Assembly: GCA_021209875.1 (NCBI GenBank) | Contig: JAGYVD010000010.1 | Location: forward strand, 186,001-250,000 | Length of the DNA stretch: 64,000 bases | Source: Rosellinia necatrix | Taxonomy: Eukaryota > Ascomycota > Sordariomycetes > Xylariales > Xylariaceae | Direction of reading: 5' to 3' | In this document: in pieces, positions 23,206-35,500 of the stretch | Layout: the number at the start of each line of letters is the position of its first letter | How positions within the stretch are numbered: position 1 is the stretch's first letter | Position numbers and translations under genes: made by a program | The notes under the pieces: generated by a model | The model's input: only the letters and a program-made list of their open reading frames with translations | Database searches by the model: none | Told to the model about the DNA's origin: nothing

Positions 23206-24062
23206 CTAGGCCTTCCAGACACGCTTCACGGCCTCGGTTACGCCGACGTCGTTAGTCTCGAACTCATAGAGGCCGATGCCGGCGAGTATGGTGGCGATGT
23301 TGAGCAGCCACATGGCAGCCTTGTGGGCGCCGGCGTAGCTGCGACTGGGGATGTAGTCAATGATGATGGACTGGAAGCCGGTGTGGCTGTGGACGAGCAG
23401 CAGGGCGCACAGGACGGCGTCCGTAGCCGGGTTAAGGGAGCCCGAGGCGAAGGGGGCGACCGTCAAGGGCACCAGGCCGGCAGCGATCAGACGCTCAAAG
23501 GTCCAGTGGTAGGAGCCGTGCGTGGGCCTGGGGTCGGGGACGGGAACGGCGTCGTTGACTATATCAACCGTAATTAGTATATGTATACGGGGTCAAGGGA
23601 GAGACCATGGTGATATGAGGTAGGGTAGAAATCGCAGGTCGTTAATTTAATCGAGGTGACGCTGAATGAGTAAAGATGGATATGCTGAAGTCGGACTACG
23701 CCGAGGGGAAACACAGACAAAACTGCTGATGAGCACACGTACCGGTTCCCTTGATAACCTCTGTCATAGTGTACTGTTAGCGAGCAAAACACCATGGCGG
23801 CAGCAGCAGAGCACATCCGCGCGCGGCATGCTTGTGCGGCAGGCAGGGTCCAAGATCACGTACGAGGGCCCGGGGGGAGCAGGCTTCTCCGGCCGGAGGC
23901 GTGGAAGGCGGCCACGCGGGCGGCATTTTTGGCGGTGGCGGACCGGAACGCCGTCCCCGCGAGCAAGGCGGACGCGGGGCTGGCAGAGGCGACGGTCCGT
24001 CGTGCGGCGGCGGCAGAGAGGCCGGCCTGCCTCAACAACATCGGGCGAATCGCGGCGGCCAT
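23206..24062 (-). CDS. sdhD: Succinate dehydrogenase membrane anchor subunit SdhD (CybS)
   Basis: Proposed complement(join 23206..23558, 23743..23760, 23864..24062), 189 residues. The middle exon is only 18 bases and restores LLPPGPQVIKGTVNDAV across two introns. The N-terminus (MAAAIRPMLLRQAGLSAAA..., then AFHASGRRSLLPPGP) is an Arg/Ala-rich mitochondrial presequence. Three hydrophobic segments follow. The family marks His129-Ser-His131 and Asp140-Tyr141 in HSHTGFQSIIIDYIPSR are present; in complex II these contribute to heme b and ubiquinone binding. The protein anchors the succinate dehydrogenase catalytic dimer in the inner mitochondrial membrane. It diverges from the F-box gene. Confidence 0.93.
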
Positions 24063-24831
24063 TGCGGCTATCTGGAGCAGACGAAAAGCCTTGACGAGAA
24101 TCAATCCAACGACCCGGGGGCGAAGAGAGGTGCTTCTGCGATAATGCCCGAGTTAGCCGACGGCGCGGTGGGTGGGGGTGTCGTCGGCGCCTGCGTTCGA
24201 AGAGGATTCGATTGGCCGGGACAGTAGTAGAGGCAGAGGTAGAGGCGAGATTGCCGAAGTTCTGGTGAAGGGTCGGTTGGTGATTCGGGTTAGTTTGGGT
24301 AGGCGAGTGGGAGGTTGTCTGCCGATGATGTAGTGGAGAGCGTAGTGTAGGTTCGCTAGGCTAGGTGAAGTCCCAAGGGATAAGGGATTCTAGATTGCCG
24401 AGGACAATTAGAAGCTCTTTGATTGGCCGCTTGGCCCGACTGCGCGAGCATGCACTGTCTGCGGTAAAAATGCTTTACACTAGAAATCCGACCTTAGTGG
24501 GATGTCGTTCAAGCTACCTATGTACCGTACAGTGCCGTTCCTCATACTGTACATACCTGACCTGCGTTGGTAGTATACAAAGTAGTATGTACCTAACGGC
24601 ACTTAGCGGGCCCACTTTGTTGCCCCATAGTGCCTGCCTGCTACCAGGAGCCTTTGAGAATGGACAGCACAGCACGCATGTAAGACGCATCTCGGAGGCG
24701 ACATACCTTCCCTCAGTATCCCCCAAACCCCCCCCCTCTCCCCTCCTAATTCTTCTGCCGTCAGCCCCTAAAATGCTTCTTTTCGCTGCGGCATATTCCA
24801 CCGTGAATAGACCTATGCGGCCTAGATTAAA
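24063..24831. other. Divergent intergenic region (sdhD / F-box gene)
   Basis: About 770 bases holding both promoters. No separate gene is supported; the frame at 24365-24853 runs into the F-box start and lacks family features. Confidence 0.5.
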
Positions 24832-26247
24832 ATGGACGGATTACCAGACTTGATCATCGATGGCATCGTCTCCTTTTTGCCCGATCAACGATTGTCGCAG
24901 TTTGCTGCGCTCTCCTCGGCATGGCAGCGGGCAATCGAGTGCCGCACCTTTTCGCGCCTCAGAATCAACAGCAGCGACGAGGACATGGACCGTTTAGCCC
25001 GGGTCGTGCTCGCAAAGCGCCGTGCCCATCTACGCCATCTCTCCTTCACCGTGGTGGTGCCCTTCAACGAGGGCAGCATCAAGCCCCGTAGCCAGCAGCA
25101 AGCCAGGTTCAGCGATGCTTTCACCACCAGCGTTCAGCGGCTCTTCCAGGCTCTGGCAGATGGTATCCCGGACGGTAGCCGGCGACTGACCCTGGAATTA
25201 GGCTGGGTCACGTCCCAGCTGGATTGGCGGGATGGCAAAGAACCCCGTTATCTGCGTCCGCGAATCGGCCTCGTTGGCCATGGCCAACAACTCCCCTTGG
25301 TCCCGTGCGTCTCGCATCTTACTCTTGTCTCGGATGCTTCTGGGCGACGCGTTGCCCTCCGCACAATAGTAGACTTGGCAAAGCGACTCCCAAGCCTCGA
25401 GCATGCTACGCTTGCTGCCGCTGATGCCGAGGTCATCCATTGGAGTGGCGACGGTGCTGCGCTGCATCGAGATGATCGTGGAGGTCTGGCCGCTGCTCTA
25501 GATGATAGTGAATATGTGACCCGGGGAGGTCCTGCGCATGTTTCCCTTTCCATGGAATGCCAGGACCCATTTGTGTTGGCCATGAACCCTCGATTCGTGT
25601 TCCCCAACTGCACAAATGCACTCACGTACGACCCTTTGAGTGCTTCTATACGGACTTGGTCGTACGGCCTCATCTCACTTGATGTTCGTGGTGTATTAGA
25701 TCGTTCGTTATTCTGGCCCATTGAAAAGGAGCCTCTGGAGATGCCCTCATCCCCGTGGCCTCGCTTGAGGAGTTTTTATGTTCAGCTAGGCTTAACTACG
25801 CCAATGGGAGGATGGTATTTCAATATGAGGCCTGGAACTGTGCGGCGCGATGTGCCCTGCGAAGACACCGTGCAGCCACTCATTGAGTCTTGGGCTATGG
25901 CACTCAAGTCTATGCCCGTCCTTGAGCAGGCAACGCTCGTGTTTCGGGCTGAAATCGGGATCACCGAGCCGGGTTTTGCTTCATCTACTAGCGTCGAGGA
26001 TTGGGCAATCGGATTCCAGGCCCCTCACATTGCTCTTGACTTGATGAACCGACCCTGGGAAAGGGATCTGGTCACCAACGATCTCCGTAGCCCGAGGCTC
26101 TTCTTTCAGAATCTTGATGGCTGGCGACCTTGGGGTTCGACCATGGGGGAAATATACACAATGACGAAAGACAAGTTTGTGGATAAATGTCTAGTCGAAT
26201 ACGAGGTAGACCCATTCAATAATGTGAAGAAGCTATGTTGTAGCTAG
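24832..26247 (+). CDS. F-box domain protein
   Basis: This is a 471-residue single-exon protein. Residues about 3-45 (LPDLIIDGIVSFLPDQRLSQ...SSAWQRAIECRTF) match an F-box-like helix set, the Skp1-binding unit of SCF ubiquitin ligases. The rest lacks clear WD40 or leucine-rich repeats; it resembles the large group of fungal F-box-like proteins with a variable C-terminal part. The substrate cannot be inferred. The ATG sits directly before the F-box, as usual in this group. Confidence 0.72.
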   Translation: MDGLPDLIIDGIVSFLPDQRLSQFAALSSAWQRAIECRTFSRLRINSSDEDMDRLARVVLAKRRAHLRHLSFTVVVPFNEGSIKPRSQQQARFSDAFTTSVQRLFQALADGIPDGSRRLTLELGWVTSQLDWRDGKEPRYLRPRIGLVGHGQQLPLVPCVSHLTLVSDASGRRVALRTIVDLAKRLPSLEHATLAAADAEVIHWSGDGAALHRDDRGGLAAALDDSEYVTRGGPAHVSLSMECQDPFVLAMNPRFVFPNCTNALTYDPLSASIRTWSYGLISLDVRGVLDRSLFWPIEKEPLEMPSSPWPRLRSFYVQLGLTTPMGGWYFNMRPGTVRRDVPCEDTVQPLIESWAMALKSMPVLEQATLVFRAEIGITEPGFASSTSVEDWAIGFQAPHIALDLMNRPWERDLVTNDLRSPRLFFQNLDGWRPWGSTMGEIYTMTKDKFVDKCLVEYEVDPFNNVKKLCCS

Positions 26248-26290
26248 GCTATACGATCTTTCGCGAACCGGAGAGTTCATCGGACACAGG

Positions 26291-28778
26291 CTATTGGACT
26301 GAGACACCAACGCAGTACCAATAATCAGGCCAGATCATTGTACCGCAATCACTGCCATCCTTCCCAAGCGCACCATTCCAGGCATACAGGTCTTCCAAGG
26401 CGATGCCTGTGCGGTCCGCTATCGCCCAGCAACTGTCGCCCGCCTGAGCTTGGACCCATGTGTCGCAATTGCTCGCCTGTCCGCTCTGCACTTGCCCGGG
26501 TGCAGTCGCCGTCGGTGTCGGGGCAGACGTCGTGCTCGTCGGTGGCAACGTGGCAGAACTGCTACTTTCGTCAGGCGGGTCGTCCGGATTCGGGTCTGTG
26601 GAGGTGCAGTATGCGTAATCTACAAGGTCAGTGTCTCCAAAGACTACTCAGATTTCGTGCCGGAACCTACTAGTCCACAGATTCCTGCAATCTTCACCAA
26701 TCCCAGGATTGTACTTGTAGAATTCCGCGAGGGTGATGTCGTAGTAGTCGAACACGTCGTCGCAGCCCCATCCTAAAGGAACATCGCTAAACTCGGTACA
26801 CCCTTCAATATACCCTTGCTGCGCTATGGTGAGCATCTAGTCGTGTGTGGCCCCTCCTACCAGGGGAATCTGCGGTTCTTCGGTTGAGGCGGGGCTACTT
26901 ACCCGAATCTCGAGCTCATACAGCGGACCTGAGGGCATTTCCTCAACGCCATTGGCATCCCAATACAGCTGCCCACAATACCTTTTGGTAGGGTCGAAAT
27001 TACAAGTAGAATCCGTTGTGTTACCTAGACTAGGATTCCACAAGCCCAGGTTTTCGACGTTGGCATAAAAGATGTCGGCGGCGAGAGCGCACACACTTGA
27101 AAGCGATCCGCCAGCCGGCAACGATACATTCACGAACCATACACCCTCAAAATAAGTGGCACAGTCATCTCGCGTCCGCTCTGCTAACGGCGAAGAAGTG
27201 TCATTCCTCTCATACGGCGTCATCGTAGAGTCAGGAAGAAGAGTGAAGGCTGTGCTGGGCCCCGCTGGGGTAGTGGTTGTCGGTGTGCTTGATGTGTAGC
27301 CAGGTCGACCGGGATATGTGTTAATATCCCCCACGGCCTGCACACAGTAACTCTCCTCGGCTAGAAGGTTAGTGCAATTCTCGTTGATACTCGGGTTCAG
27401 AGTGATGAAATCTTCGATCGAGATGCCGTATTTAAGAGACAGCAAGTTGCAGTATTCCCCCTCCACGACATCGTGGTATTTGGCACACCTGGTCGTAGTG
27501 CCATTGGCGATATCATCAGGGACTGGAACCGCTGTACCTGTTCCTGGTGAGCCGGTGATAGTTACGCTGACAGGAGGAACGTAAGGTCGACCTGGGGCGG
27601 AGATGCAGACCGCCGTGCCGTTCATCTTTTCGAGATTATAACAACCGAGATTTATGATTGGGTTCCATGATTTCAGTTGCGTCTCTGTAATGTTGGCGCC
27701 TCGTGCTATACCCCGACAAGTGTCGTTTGCTTGAACGGTATGCACAGTACAGGGGTTATTAATACAGAGATTCCCGGTCGATGGGAAGTCATAGCACCAG
27801 GCGCCCAGGTTGTTATCATCCAGAAGCCAGCCGGTTCCAACTCCCTGAGACGTAGAAATCGAGAAGCAAGTGTCTCCTGGTTGGATTGAATAGGTTTTAC
27901 CTGTGCAAGTGGGAGTAGGACCTGGCGTTGGACTGGTTAACGTGGGGATGTCAAGCGTGGAGGTGCTCAGTGGCATGTTGGACACGCTGCAGCTCGATGT
28001 CAGAGACTGATATAGTCCTATAGATGAAAGCCGGGGCCCGTCAAAGTACGGGGAACCCGCTTCCAGACCTAATCTCTTGACAAAGCATAGGTCACAATCT
28101 GCTGGTGTATCTGCCGCTGTCTCGTTCGACTCCGCAGGTCGCCAGCCAAACATGGTATTTCCGGGGTCTGCAAGCATTGCCGCCGTGCCGATCACAACAT
28201 TGCAGAAACGCCCTGCATCCTTGAGACAGGTTAACGAGAACAGATGGCGAAGTAGATTAGGGATCACCCGGACGGGCACCGGCCGCGGATCCGAGTCTGT
28301 CTCGTCGGCGTTGAAGTAATTCTCCCACGCCTCGTCGCCGCAGCTGTTTGCAACGGATGTCTCATATTCGCTCAGGAAAATTGCGCAGCTATCTGTGCAG
28401 GTCCGATTAAGCGTAACTTCAGCATAGAAGTGTCCCTTAATGAGCCTGTTGGCCTGTGTGAAATCAGAAGTTAGAAATGAATATTGACGGATGATTTCAA
28501 ACTCGTTTTGCTAGGGTGTTGGACATTGGCAAGAGCGCATTATACCAGAGCATAGTTTCTTCTTCCCTTTTAAAACATCGAAAGGTAAATAACTTCGGGA
28601 TCCTTACCATGGGATTGCACACACTCAGGGACACTTCTTGTGTCAGGGCATTCGTGCACCCCGGAGAGATGTAAGAAGGCACTGAGTTGTTCGACACAAT
28701 CTGCCAACCTAGCGAACACCGCAATAAATGTGCGAAGACTGTTTGAAAGGCAATGTATGTCCGTGCTCTCAACTCCAT
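26291..28778 (-). CDS. Multi-LysM chitin-binding protein
   Basis: Proposed complement(join 26291..26619, 26671..26836, 26903..28453, 28608..28778), 738 residues; all three introns are GT-AG and in phase. At least four LysM units are visible: TYSIQPGDTCFSIS...NLCI, VHTVQANDTCRGIA...AVCIS, YHDVVEGEYCNLLS...SYCVQAV, and a C-terminal CDTWVQAQAGDSCWAI...WYCVGV. Two further diverged, cysteine-rich copies lie between them. Ser/Thr/Pro-rich linkers and many paired cysteines point to a secreted, oxidised protein. The first ~25 residues are moderately hydrophobic and could be a signal peptide, but this is weak. LysM modules bind chitin oligomers. It diverges from the giant GH18 chitinase, a pairing often seen in filamentous fungi; the large size separates it from small LysM effectors. 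Confidence 0.87.
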
Positions 28779-29526
28779 TTTGGTTTTGCCAGAATTCAAG
28801 GTAGGACTTGGAAGCTGGAGAGATGGTCATCGACTTTATTGAACACTCGTTATTTGCGAAGAATCGATAGCCTGTCTAACCGGACAGGAGAGGGCATACA
28901 TCGAACGGAATGGAACACCAGGTTATTGCTCACCGTGTAGGTGCCGCGGCGTGTTTTCGTCACACTGATAGCCGATCCATTTTACCCCTCATCGTGGGCA
29001 TTAAAAGCCATCACACATCAATAAGGCCAGTCGCAGCGTTGCCAAGAGGCTCTGGGTTCAAGAATAAGGCCGAGCATAAACCTCTAAAAATTTATACGCC
29101 GTGTTTTGCGAAGGCTGGAACGCTCGCCGTTACTGGATGAGCGAATCGCATCCGTCTTACCTTCCGGCATCCCACTTCTATGGCTACATTAGCTGCGGTC
29201 AGCTTACTAGATTCATTTAGAAGTATTATTTTTCTGCAGCCTTCCGGGTTCATTCTTAGTCAGAGCCCTCTAGGGACTTCGCAAACTAAGCTATGCAAGT
29301 GATAGTCACATACACTCATGATATCCTCATGCTGTGAGACGGTGGTGATATCTAGGGGGAAGGAGGATACCAGAGCCATGGCATCGGCTCTCGCCTCATG
29401 GTATGTCCATCATGCTAGCACATATGGTTCCCTTACTTCCGCCCCTTCGTTATTCATTCTGCCATCTCGTCACATCAGTGTTGGCTAGGTTGCTTACGGC
29501 GCCAGCATCATCTAGTCGCCATCAAT
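28779..29526. promoter_or_regulatory. Shared divergent promoter region, LysM gene and chitinase
   Basis: This 748-base interval lies between the two start codons and is the only upstream DNA available to both genes, so co-regulation is plausible. I could not identify a specific transcription-factor site with confidence. No gene lies in it. Confidence 0.5.
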
Positions 29527-32500
29527 ATGTTACTGTCACTTCATAGAGGGGATTTACTAAGGCTTCTTGTCGTCTATCATGGAGTTCACGCCATTCCCTA
29601 CGTCCAGGGAGACCGCCATGTTCAAGAAAGGACTTGTCGTCTAGAAACGTCGTGAGTATCCTGGTTATGTATTACCATATAACCACCATCTCACTAACAC
29701 GGCAGCTAGTGCATTCGATTACAGCGCCAAAACGCGATCTGAGGAAGAGCTTGAAATCTGCCATCAGGACTATCATTCTTCAACGGCAATTACAGGATTA
29801 TCTACGCTCTTTGGCAGACAAATGGTCAATGACGAAGATTACTCTTGTGGGCCGGATAAACCATGTCGAAATGGTGGGTTAAGCCAAAAGAATCGTCTCA
29901 GCCAAGAGGGTTCTTTTTTTTCCCCTTTCGCGTGTAAACATGTTACCGATATTCACGCTGTCGCATTGCAGGAGCCTGCTGCCCAAAAGCTACACTATAC
30001 TGCAACTACGGAGAAGAGTATTGCGGTACGAATGGACAGAGCCCTAACGATGTTTGCTGGTCCAACTGTGATGCTAAAGCCGAGTGCGGCAAAAATGCCG
30101 ACCCCCCTGGCAAGAAATGTCCGCTTAATGTCTGCTGTTCAGAGTACGTCCATTACATTGGCTATTTATCCAGGGCCCCGTCTCTAATAATTGATACAGG
30201 GTATTCATAAGCTATACACCGTCATTGCAGGCTATGGCTTCGGGCTGACGGCAATTCTAGTATGGCTTTTGCGGCACTACAGAGCTGTTTTGTGGCGATG
30301 GCTGTCAAAGCAACTGTGACCAACCCCACGCGGGTGGTTCAGAAAGCGACATCCAGAAAAAGGTCATCGGGTACTACGAGGCCTGGGCTCACGATAGGAA
30401 ATGTCAAGACATGGTAAGATAGGATGTCTGAAGCCTTATGATACTGTGACATACGGGAATTGCAATGTTTGGATGACAGACACTAACATCCCACAGGACT
30501 TCAACAAGATTCCTGTTGGGGCTCTCACACATCTGTACTTCTCCTTTGCTTATATCACACCAGGCGAGTTCAATATTGCGCCTATGGACGACCTGGATCC
30601 GGAACTTTTTACTCGGTTTACAGACGTGAAAAAACGAAATTCGGGTCTAAAAACTATTGTCGCTCTTGGTGGCTGGACCTTCAACGACCCTGGACCGTTC
30701 CAGACAGTTTTTAGCGATCTTGTCAGCAACAAGGAAAATCGCGGCAAATTCATTGCAAATTTATTTTCCTTCATGCGCGAGTTTGGGTTTGATGGTGTCG
30801 ACTTCGACTGGGTACGTCTCCAGTCCCCTTTTCATGGCTTTCGATTCTCGACGCTGCTTATTATTCGCCAACTCCATCTGCGCAGACGTATCTCTATGTC
30901 TAATTTGCTAACTCTCCCCTGTCTACCCTTATAGGAATATCCAGGCGCTGAGGACCGTGGAGGGAAGGCAACCGATGGCGCGAACTTTGTTACCTTTCTC
31001 AAAGAGCTAAATGACTACAACAAGAAGCAACCCTCTCACTATATTGTGTCATTCACTGCACCAACAAGCTACTGGTATCTTAAGCATTTCGACCTTAAAG
31101 CAGCTGACTATGTTGATTTTATCAATGTAATGAGTAAGTTTGGTATCATGCCTTGGTCTAGCCCCTGTTCTTTTGTCACGGCGTTGTTGTTTTCAATGAC
31201 GGTTGAATGTTGCAGAGGCCATCGGCGACTAATTTCGATTCATAGGCTACGAGTATGTCCTCCGTTTTCATCGTATCATCAGGCGTATTATGACGTTATC
31301 CTGTCTCTAACTGACACTTGCGTGCAGTCTTCATGGTGTTTGGGATAGAGACAACCCAATTGGCAATAATGTCTTGGCTCACACCAACCTCACCGAGATT
31401 AAGTTGGCCTTCGATCTTTTTTGGCGTAATGATGTGCCGCCTCATAAACTCAACCTCGGGTTCGGCTTCTATGGTCGGAGCTTCCAGCTATCTGACCCTT
31501 CTTGCTACAAGCCTGGATGTAAATTCAAGGGCGGAGCGTCGCCTGGCCCGTGCAGCAAGAACTCCGGGACACTAACGTACCGAGAGATCCAACAAGTGAT
31601 TAAAGACAACGACTTGGAGCCATATCATCTCAAGGAAGAGGCTGTAAAATACATCACATGGAACGGCGACCAATGGGTCTCGTACGATGACGAAGAGACC
31701 TTTCAGTCAAAGGTGGAATGGGCCAACGAGATTGGTATAGGCGGCATGCTTATTTGGGCAGTGAGTATCCCATCCATTGCAGAGAATCGGTGCGAAATAT
31801 TGCTAGAATCACGAAGCTAATTATGCATCCGTTGAAAGATCGACCAAGACACGGATGACCTTCAGGCATTGTCAGGATTACTGAAGCCGAAGTCGCTCAA
31901 AGAGTTTCAGAAACAGGGTGACAATGCGGCGTATTGGGGGGACGCGACCGTCCCAAGCTGCTATGTCACCGACTGCGGCGGCAGATGCAAAGCTGGGTTT
32001 CTAAACATTACTACGCAGCCATGTGGTGATCGTGATTTGCTATATCACTCGACAGAAGAGGACAGCAGGCTCTGCTGCCCAATCCAAGGTGCCCCGAACC
32101 CGGACGACTGCACTTGGCGCGGAGGGTCTGATAAAGTAGCCACCTCTTGCAATGGTCATTGCCATGACGATGAGGTGACCTTGCAGCTGAACAAATGGGG
32201 TGACCACAGCCAGTACTGTTTCGATGGGAACAAGGCTTACTGTTGCAAGAGCCCCTTGGCCCAAGAAAATAAGGTAACTACACTTACATCTTCAATATTA
32301 GTGGCTCAAGCCTCTGTCTCTATACGACTTCTGGGATAACTAACAGCAGCGGTTGGGTATACAGCACAGTTTATCTTCGCTTATTTATACTTTGAAGGAG
32401 GAAATGGCTAACTAAATGACTTTCTGCAGTGCTACTGGGCGGGCGTCGGCCAGAAGTGCAACGGGGATGATGTTGCAATGACATTCTCTGGTACTTTCTT

Positions 32501-35500
32501 GTCGACACTGGCAGACATTGTTGGTGTTATCGTAAAGATCATTGGTCGTAGGGTCCCCCTGGTCGGCATTGTCGGGACAGTGTTGTACGAGGTGCTAGAT
32601 GAGCTCGATATGGAACTGAACAAATATTATTGCTGTCCCAAGGACGACGCCGAGAACTGGCAAGACTGCGACTGGTATGGCGACGTCGACTCTTCCGATA
32701 CTTGCTTCGACAACCATTGTCCCGTGGACGGGCGCTCCGTACAACTTACGGACAGCCCGTACGGACTCGGGGAGAGCTGCGCTCCGCGTCTCGAGAGAAC
32801 CCGTGTTTTCTGTTGTACGCCCAAGAACGGGAAATCACCCTTCTTGCCGGTTCCGTTGGAGAATTTATTTGCAAATCCTCCCACCGGCGACCATGTCGAT
32901 ACAGAATTTGACCTGGAAATTGACGATACCTGGGGAACCGGAATATCGAAGACCAACGACGATGGTGACGACCCTGGGGATGCCGCGTTTAACTTCTACG
33001 TCATGGCGTCTCCCGAAGAGATACAGATATCCCTAGACAAGCGAGACGGAAGTCATTGGGATGTCATGAACTGTCATGAGGTTGACCAGATGAGTGAGGA
33101 GCCACAGACGGTGCAGATGATCTGTGCAGATGTCTCGGACAACAGCAATTGCCATAGGATTGGACTTGGGCACGGTGTTCCGGGTACTATACTCCAAATG
33201 CCTCCAAACTGTGGCCCTGGAAAATATGCCGTGGCCGTTGAGATGGCCGTGGCCACGAATCAAATCATCCCAAGAGAGCTCAGTGCGAGACTCTCACATA
33301 CTCCGGTCGTCTACAATCTAACGTTTGATTACGACTTCTCACGAGTGCCACGGGACCTTGGTGATACACAATTGCGCATCGACTTTAGTAATCAGGAGAG
33401 CTACTGGGACGAAGTAGTTGCCGCCGCCGCTTCCAAGAGGAAGCTTAAACGTCAATTGACTGACAGGGAATATCGAGGTAACCACCGGCGCTGGCTTGAC
33501 GACGAGTTTCGCGACGACTACCACAGTGGACTGTTGACCCGAGAACAATTACACAAGCGTTGGTTCGGACAGGACATTCTTGCGTGGCTATCACGAATGT
33601 TGAAGCCAAGCATCAGTCGAGAATTCCGCCACGAGATCAACGAGGATTACGTTATCAAGATCCTGGACGACGAGGTGCATTGTGGGGAAGGCAACGCGCA
33701 ATTCGATGCTTATATCAGAGCCACAGCAACTACTTCGGTGGAAGTATCTACAAGCTTTGGCATGACCTTGACCGCCGTCTTCACTACTGATCCCAACAAG
33801 CCTATCGACATCACCGGATCGTATGTGACGTTCTTCAACGAGGGTCATATTTCTGCCATTTTACGGCTAGAAGCGCTTGCTTCAGTGCACTATAGCAAAA
33901 AGCAGCGGATCGCCAATATCCCCTTCCCAGGCGCCTCCTTCAGTATTCCTGGGATTGCCACCATCGGGCCACAATTAAACATATATGGGGAAGTTGACGT
34001 CGGCCTCACTGCTTCGGCAGAATTTGAGACTACCGTAGACATCGCGTCGTGGGAAATACGACAAACTCTTCCGGATACCAACTCGGATAGTGACCCCAAG
34101 GAACTCGACAAGGCCGACTACGACGACACAGGTTCGTGGGATGGCATTCAGAAACCGAAAGTATACGCCGGGATATTAGCCACAGGCGACGCCTCTGCTC
34201 ATCTGATCGCGTCGGTGGACTTCGGCATTACGTTTGTCCCGAAATGGAAAATCGACGATGCCCGCGCTTCGGTGGTGGCGGACGGCTGGATCATGGTGAA
34301 GATGGCCGCTGGCAAGAGCACTGTGACCAACTGTCCCTTCACCTATGGCGTCGAGGTTGGTGCTGATATGTATGCCGAGATCAAAGCCCCCAGCATTTTC
34401 GGCTGGACAGGCACCATGTTTGATCTGCCCGGTCCTGGGAAGAAGACGCTGATCGATGGCGGTACCTGCCCGGATTTAAGACCTGGTGATCCGTTTAGGA
34501 GAAGGGACAGACTTCCAGATATATTGGATTGGACAAACGTCACAGCTAGAAATCATAACCCGGGCCGTGCGCACTCGATCTCGCCCACGCGTCAACTTTC
34601 GAAGCGTGCCGAGCCCTGGGGCCCGGCCTTCCACATTCCCCTGCAGGATATTATCTGTCCCCTAGACGACGATGAGCTCGACGACGATCCTAAGGAATGC
34701 GAGGTGGCCGGGTGGGACGATGACGAAATGGCCTCGGACAGTCTACTTGAAAAGCGAGACCGCAAGACCCCGAAGCGCAAGGATTTTTGTAAAGGCAGCG
34801 GTGTGATCACGTACCAGGCGCCGGCTTATCACACCTCGTCTACTCTGCAGACCAATTGCCCAACGTGCGTCAAGTATGGCTACACCAAGCCTGGCGACTG
34901 TCTAGACTTTGGGTTCTCCACCATCACCACGGTCATCCAGGACACGAAGAAGTACCAGACCGAGCACGTACTCGAGATGCAATTGTTGAGTGGCTTCTTC
35001 GACTGGGTACGCAATACGCAACGAGTGGGCAATAATTTCCCAAACCCCCAGACAGCCGGAAGCCCATCGCAAGTGGGCTTCTGCAACTACCTGAAGGGCT
35101 TCTGGTACCAGGTCGGCACGGCCTACAAGGTCTCGGTAGGCGGGAGCGCGCGTGACGACCCCATCGAGCTCGTAGCCCAGGTATGGCCGGGGACGGACAA
35201 CCAGTGGAACGACGAGTTCATGCTGCTGGACAAGGGCGTCAACAACTGCAAGGGGGCAATGTGGGGGACAGGGGCGATCCGGCGAGACAAGACGATGCGA
35301 GGGTACATCAGCAACGTCAACAAGCGGCAGAAGGCGTTCCAGAACCTCAAGGACTGCATGATGGCGCTGGCGTACATGCGAGACCCGGTGGTCAGCAACA
35401 CGCTGTTGCTGGAGAAGAACCGGGTCAGAGACCGTCTCGCGGAGCTGGACAACAACGTCGTGCGGACCATCTCCCGGCCCGGCTACCGCACGTGGACGTC

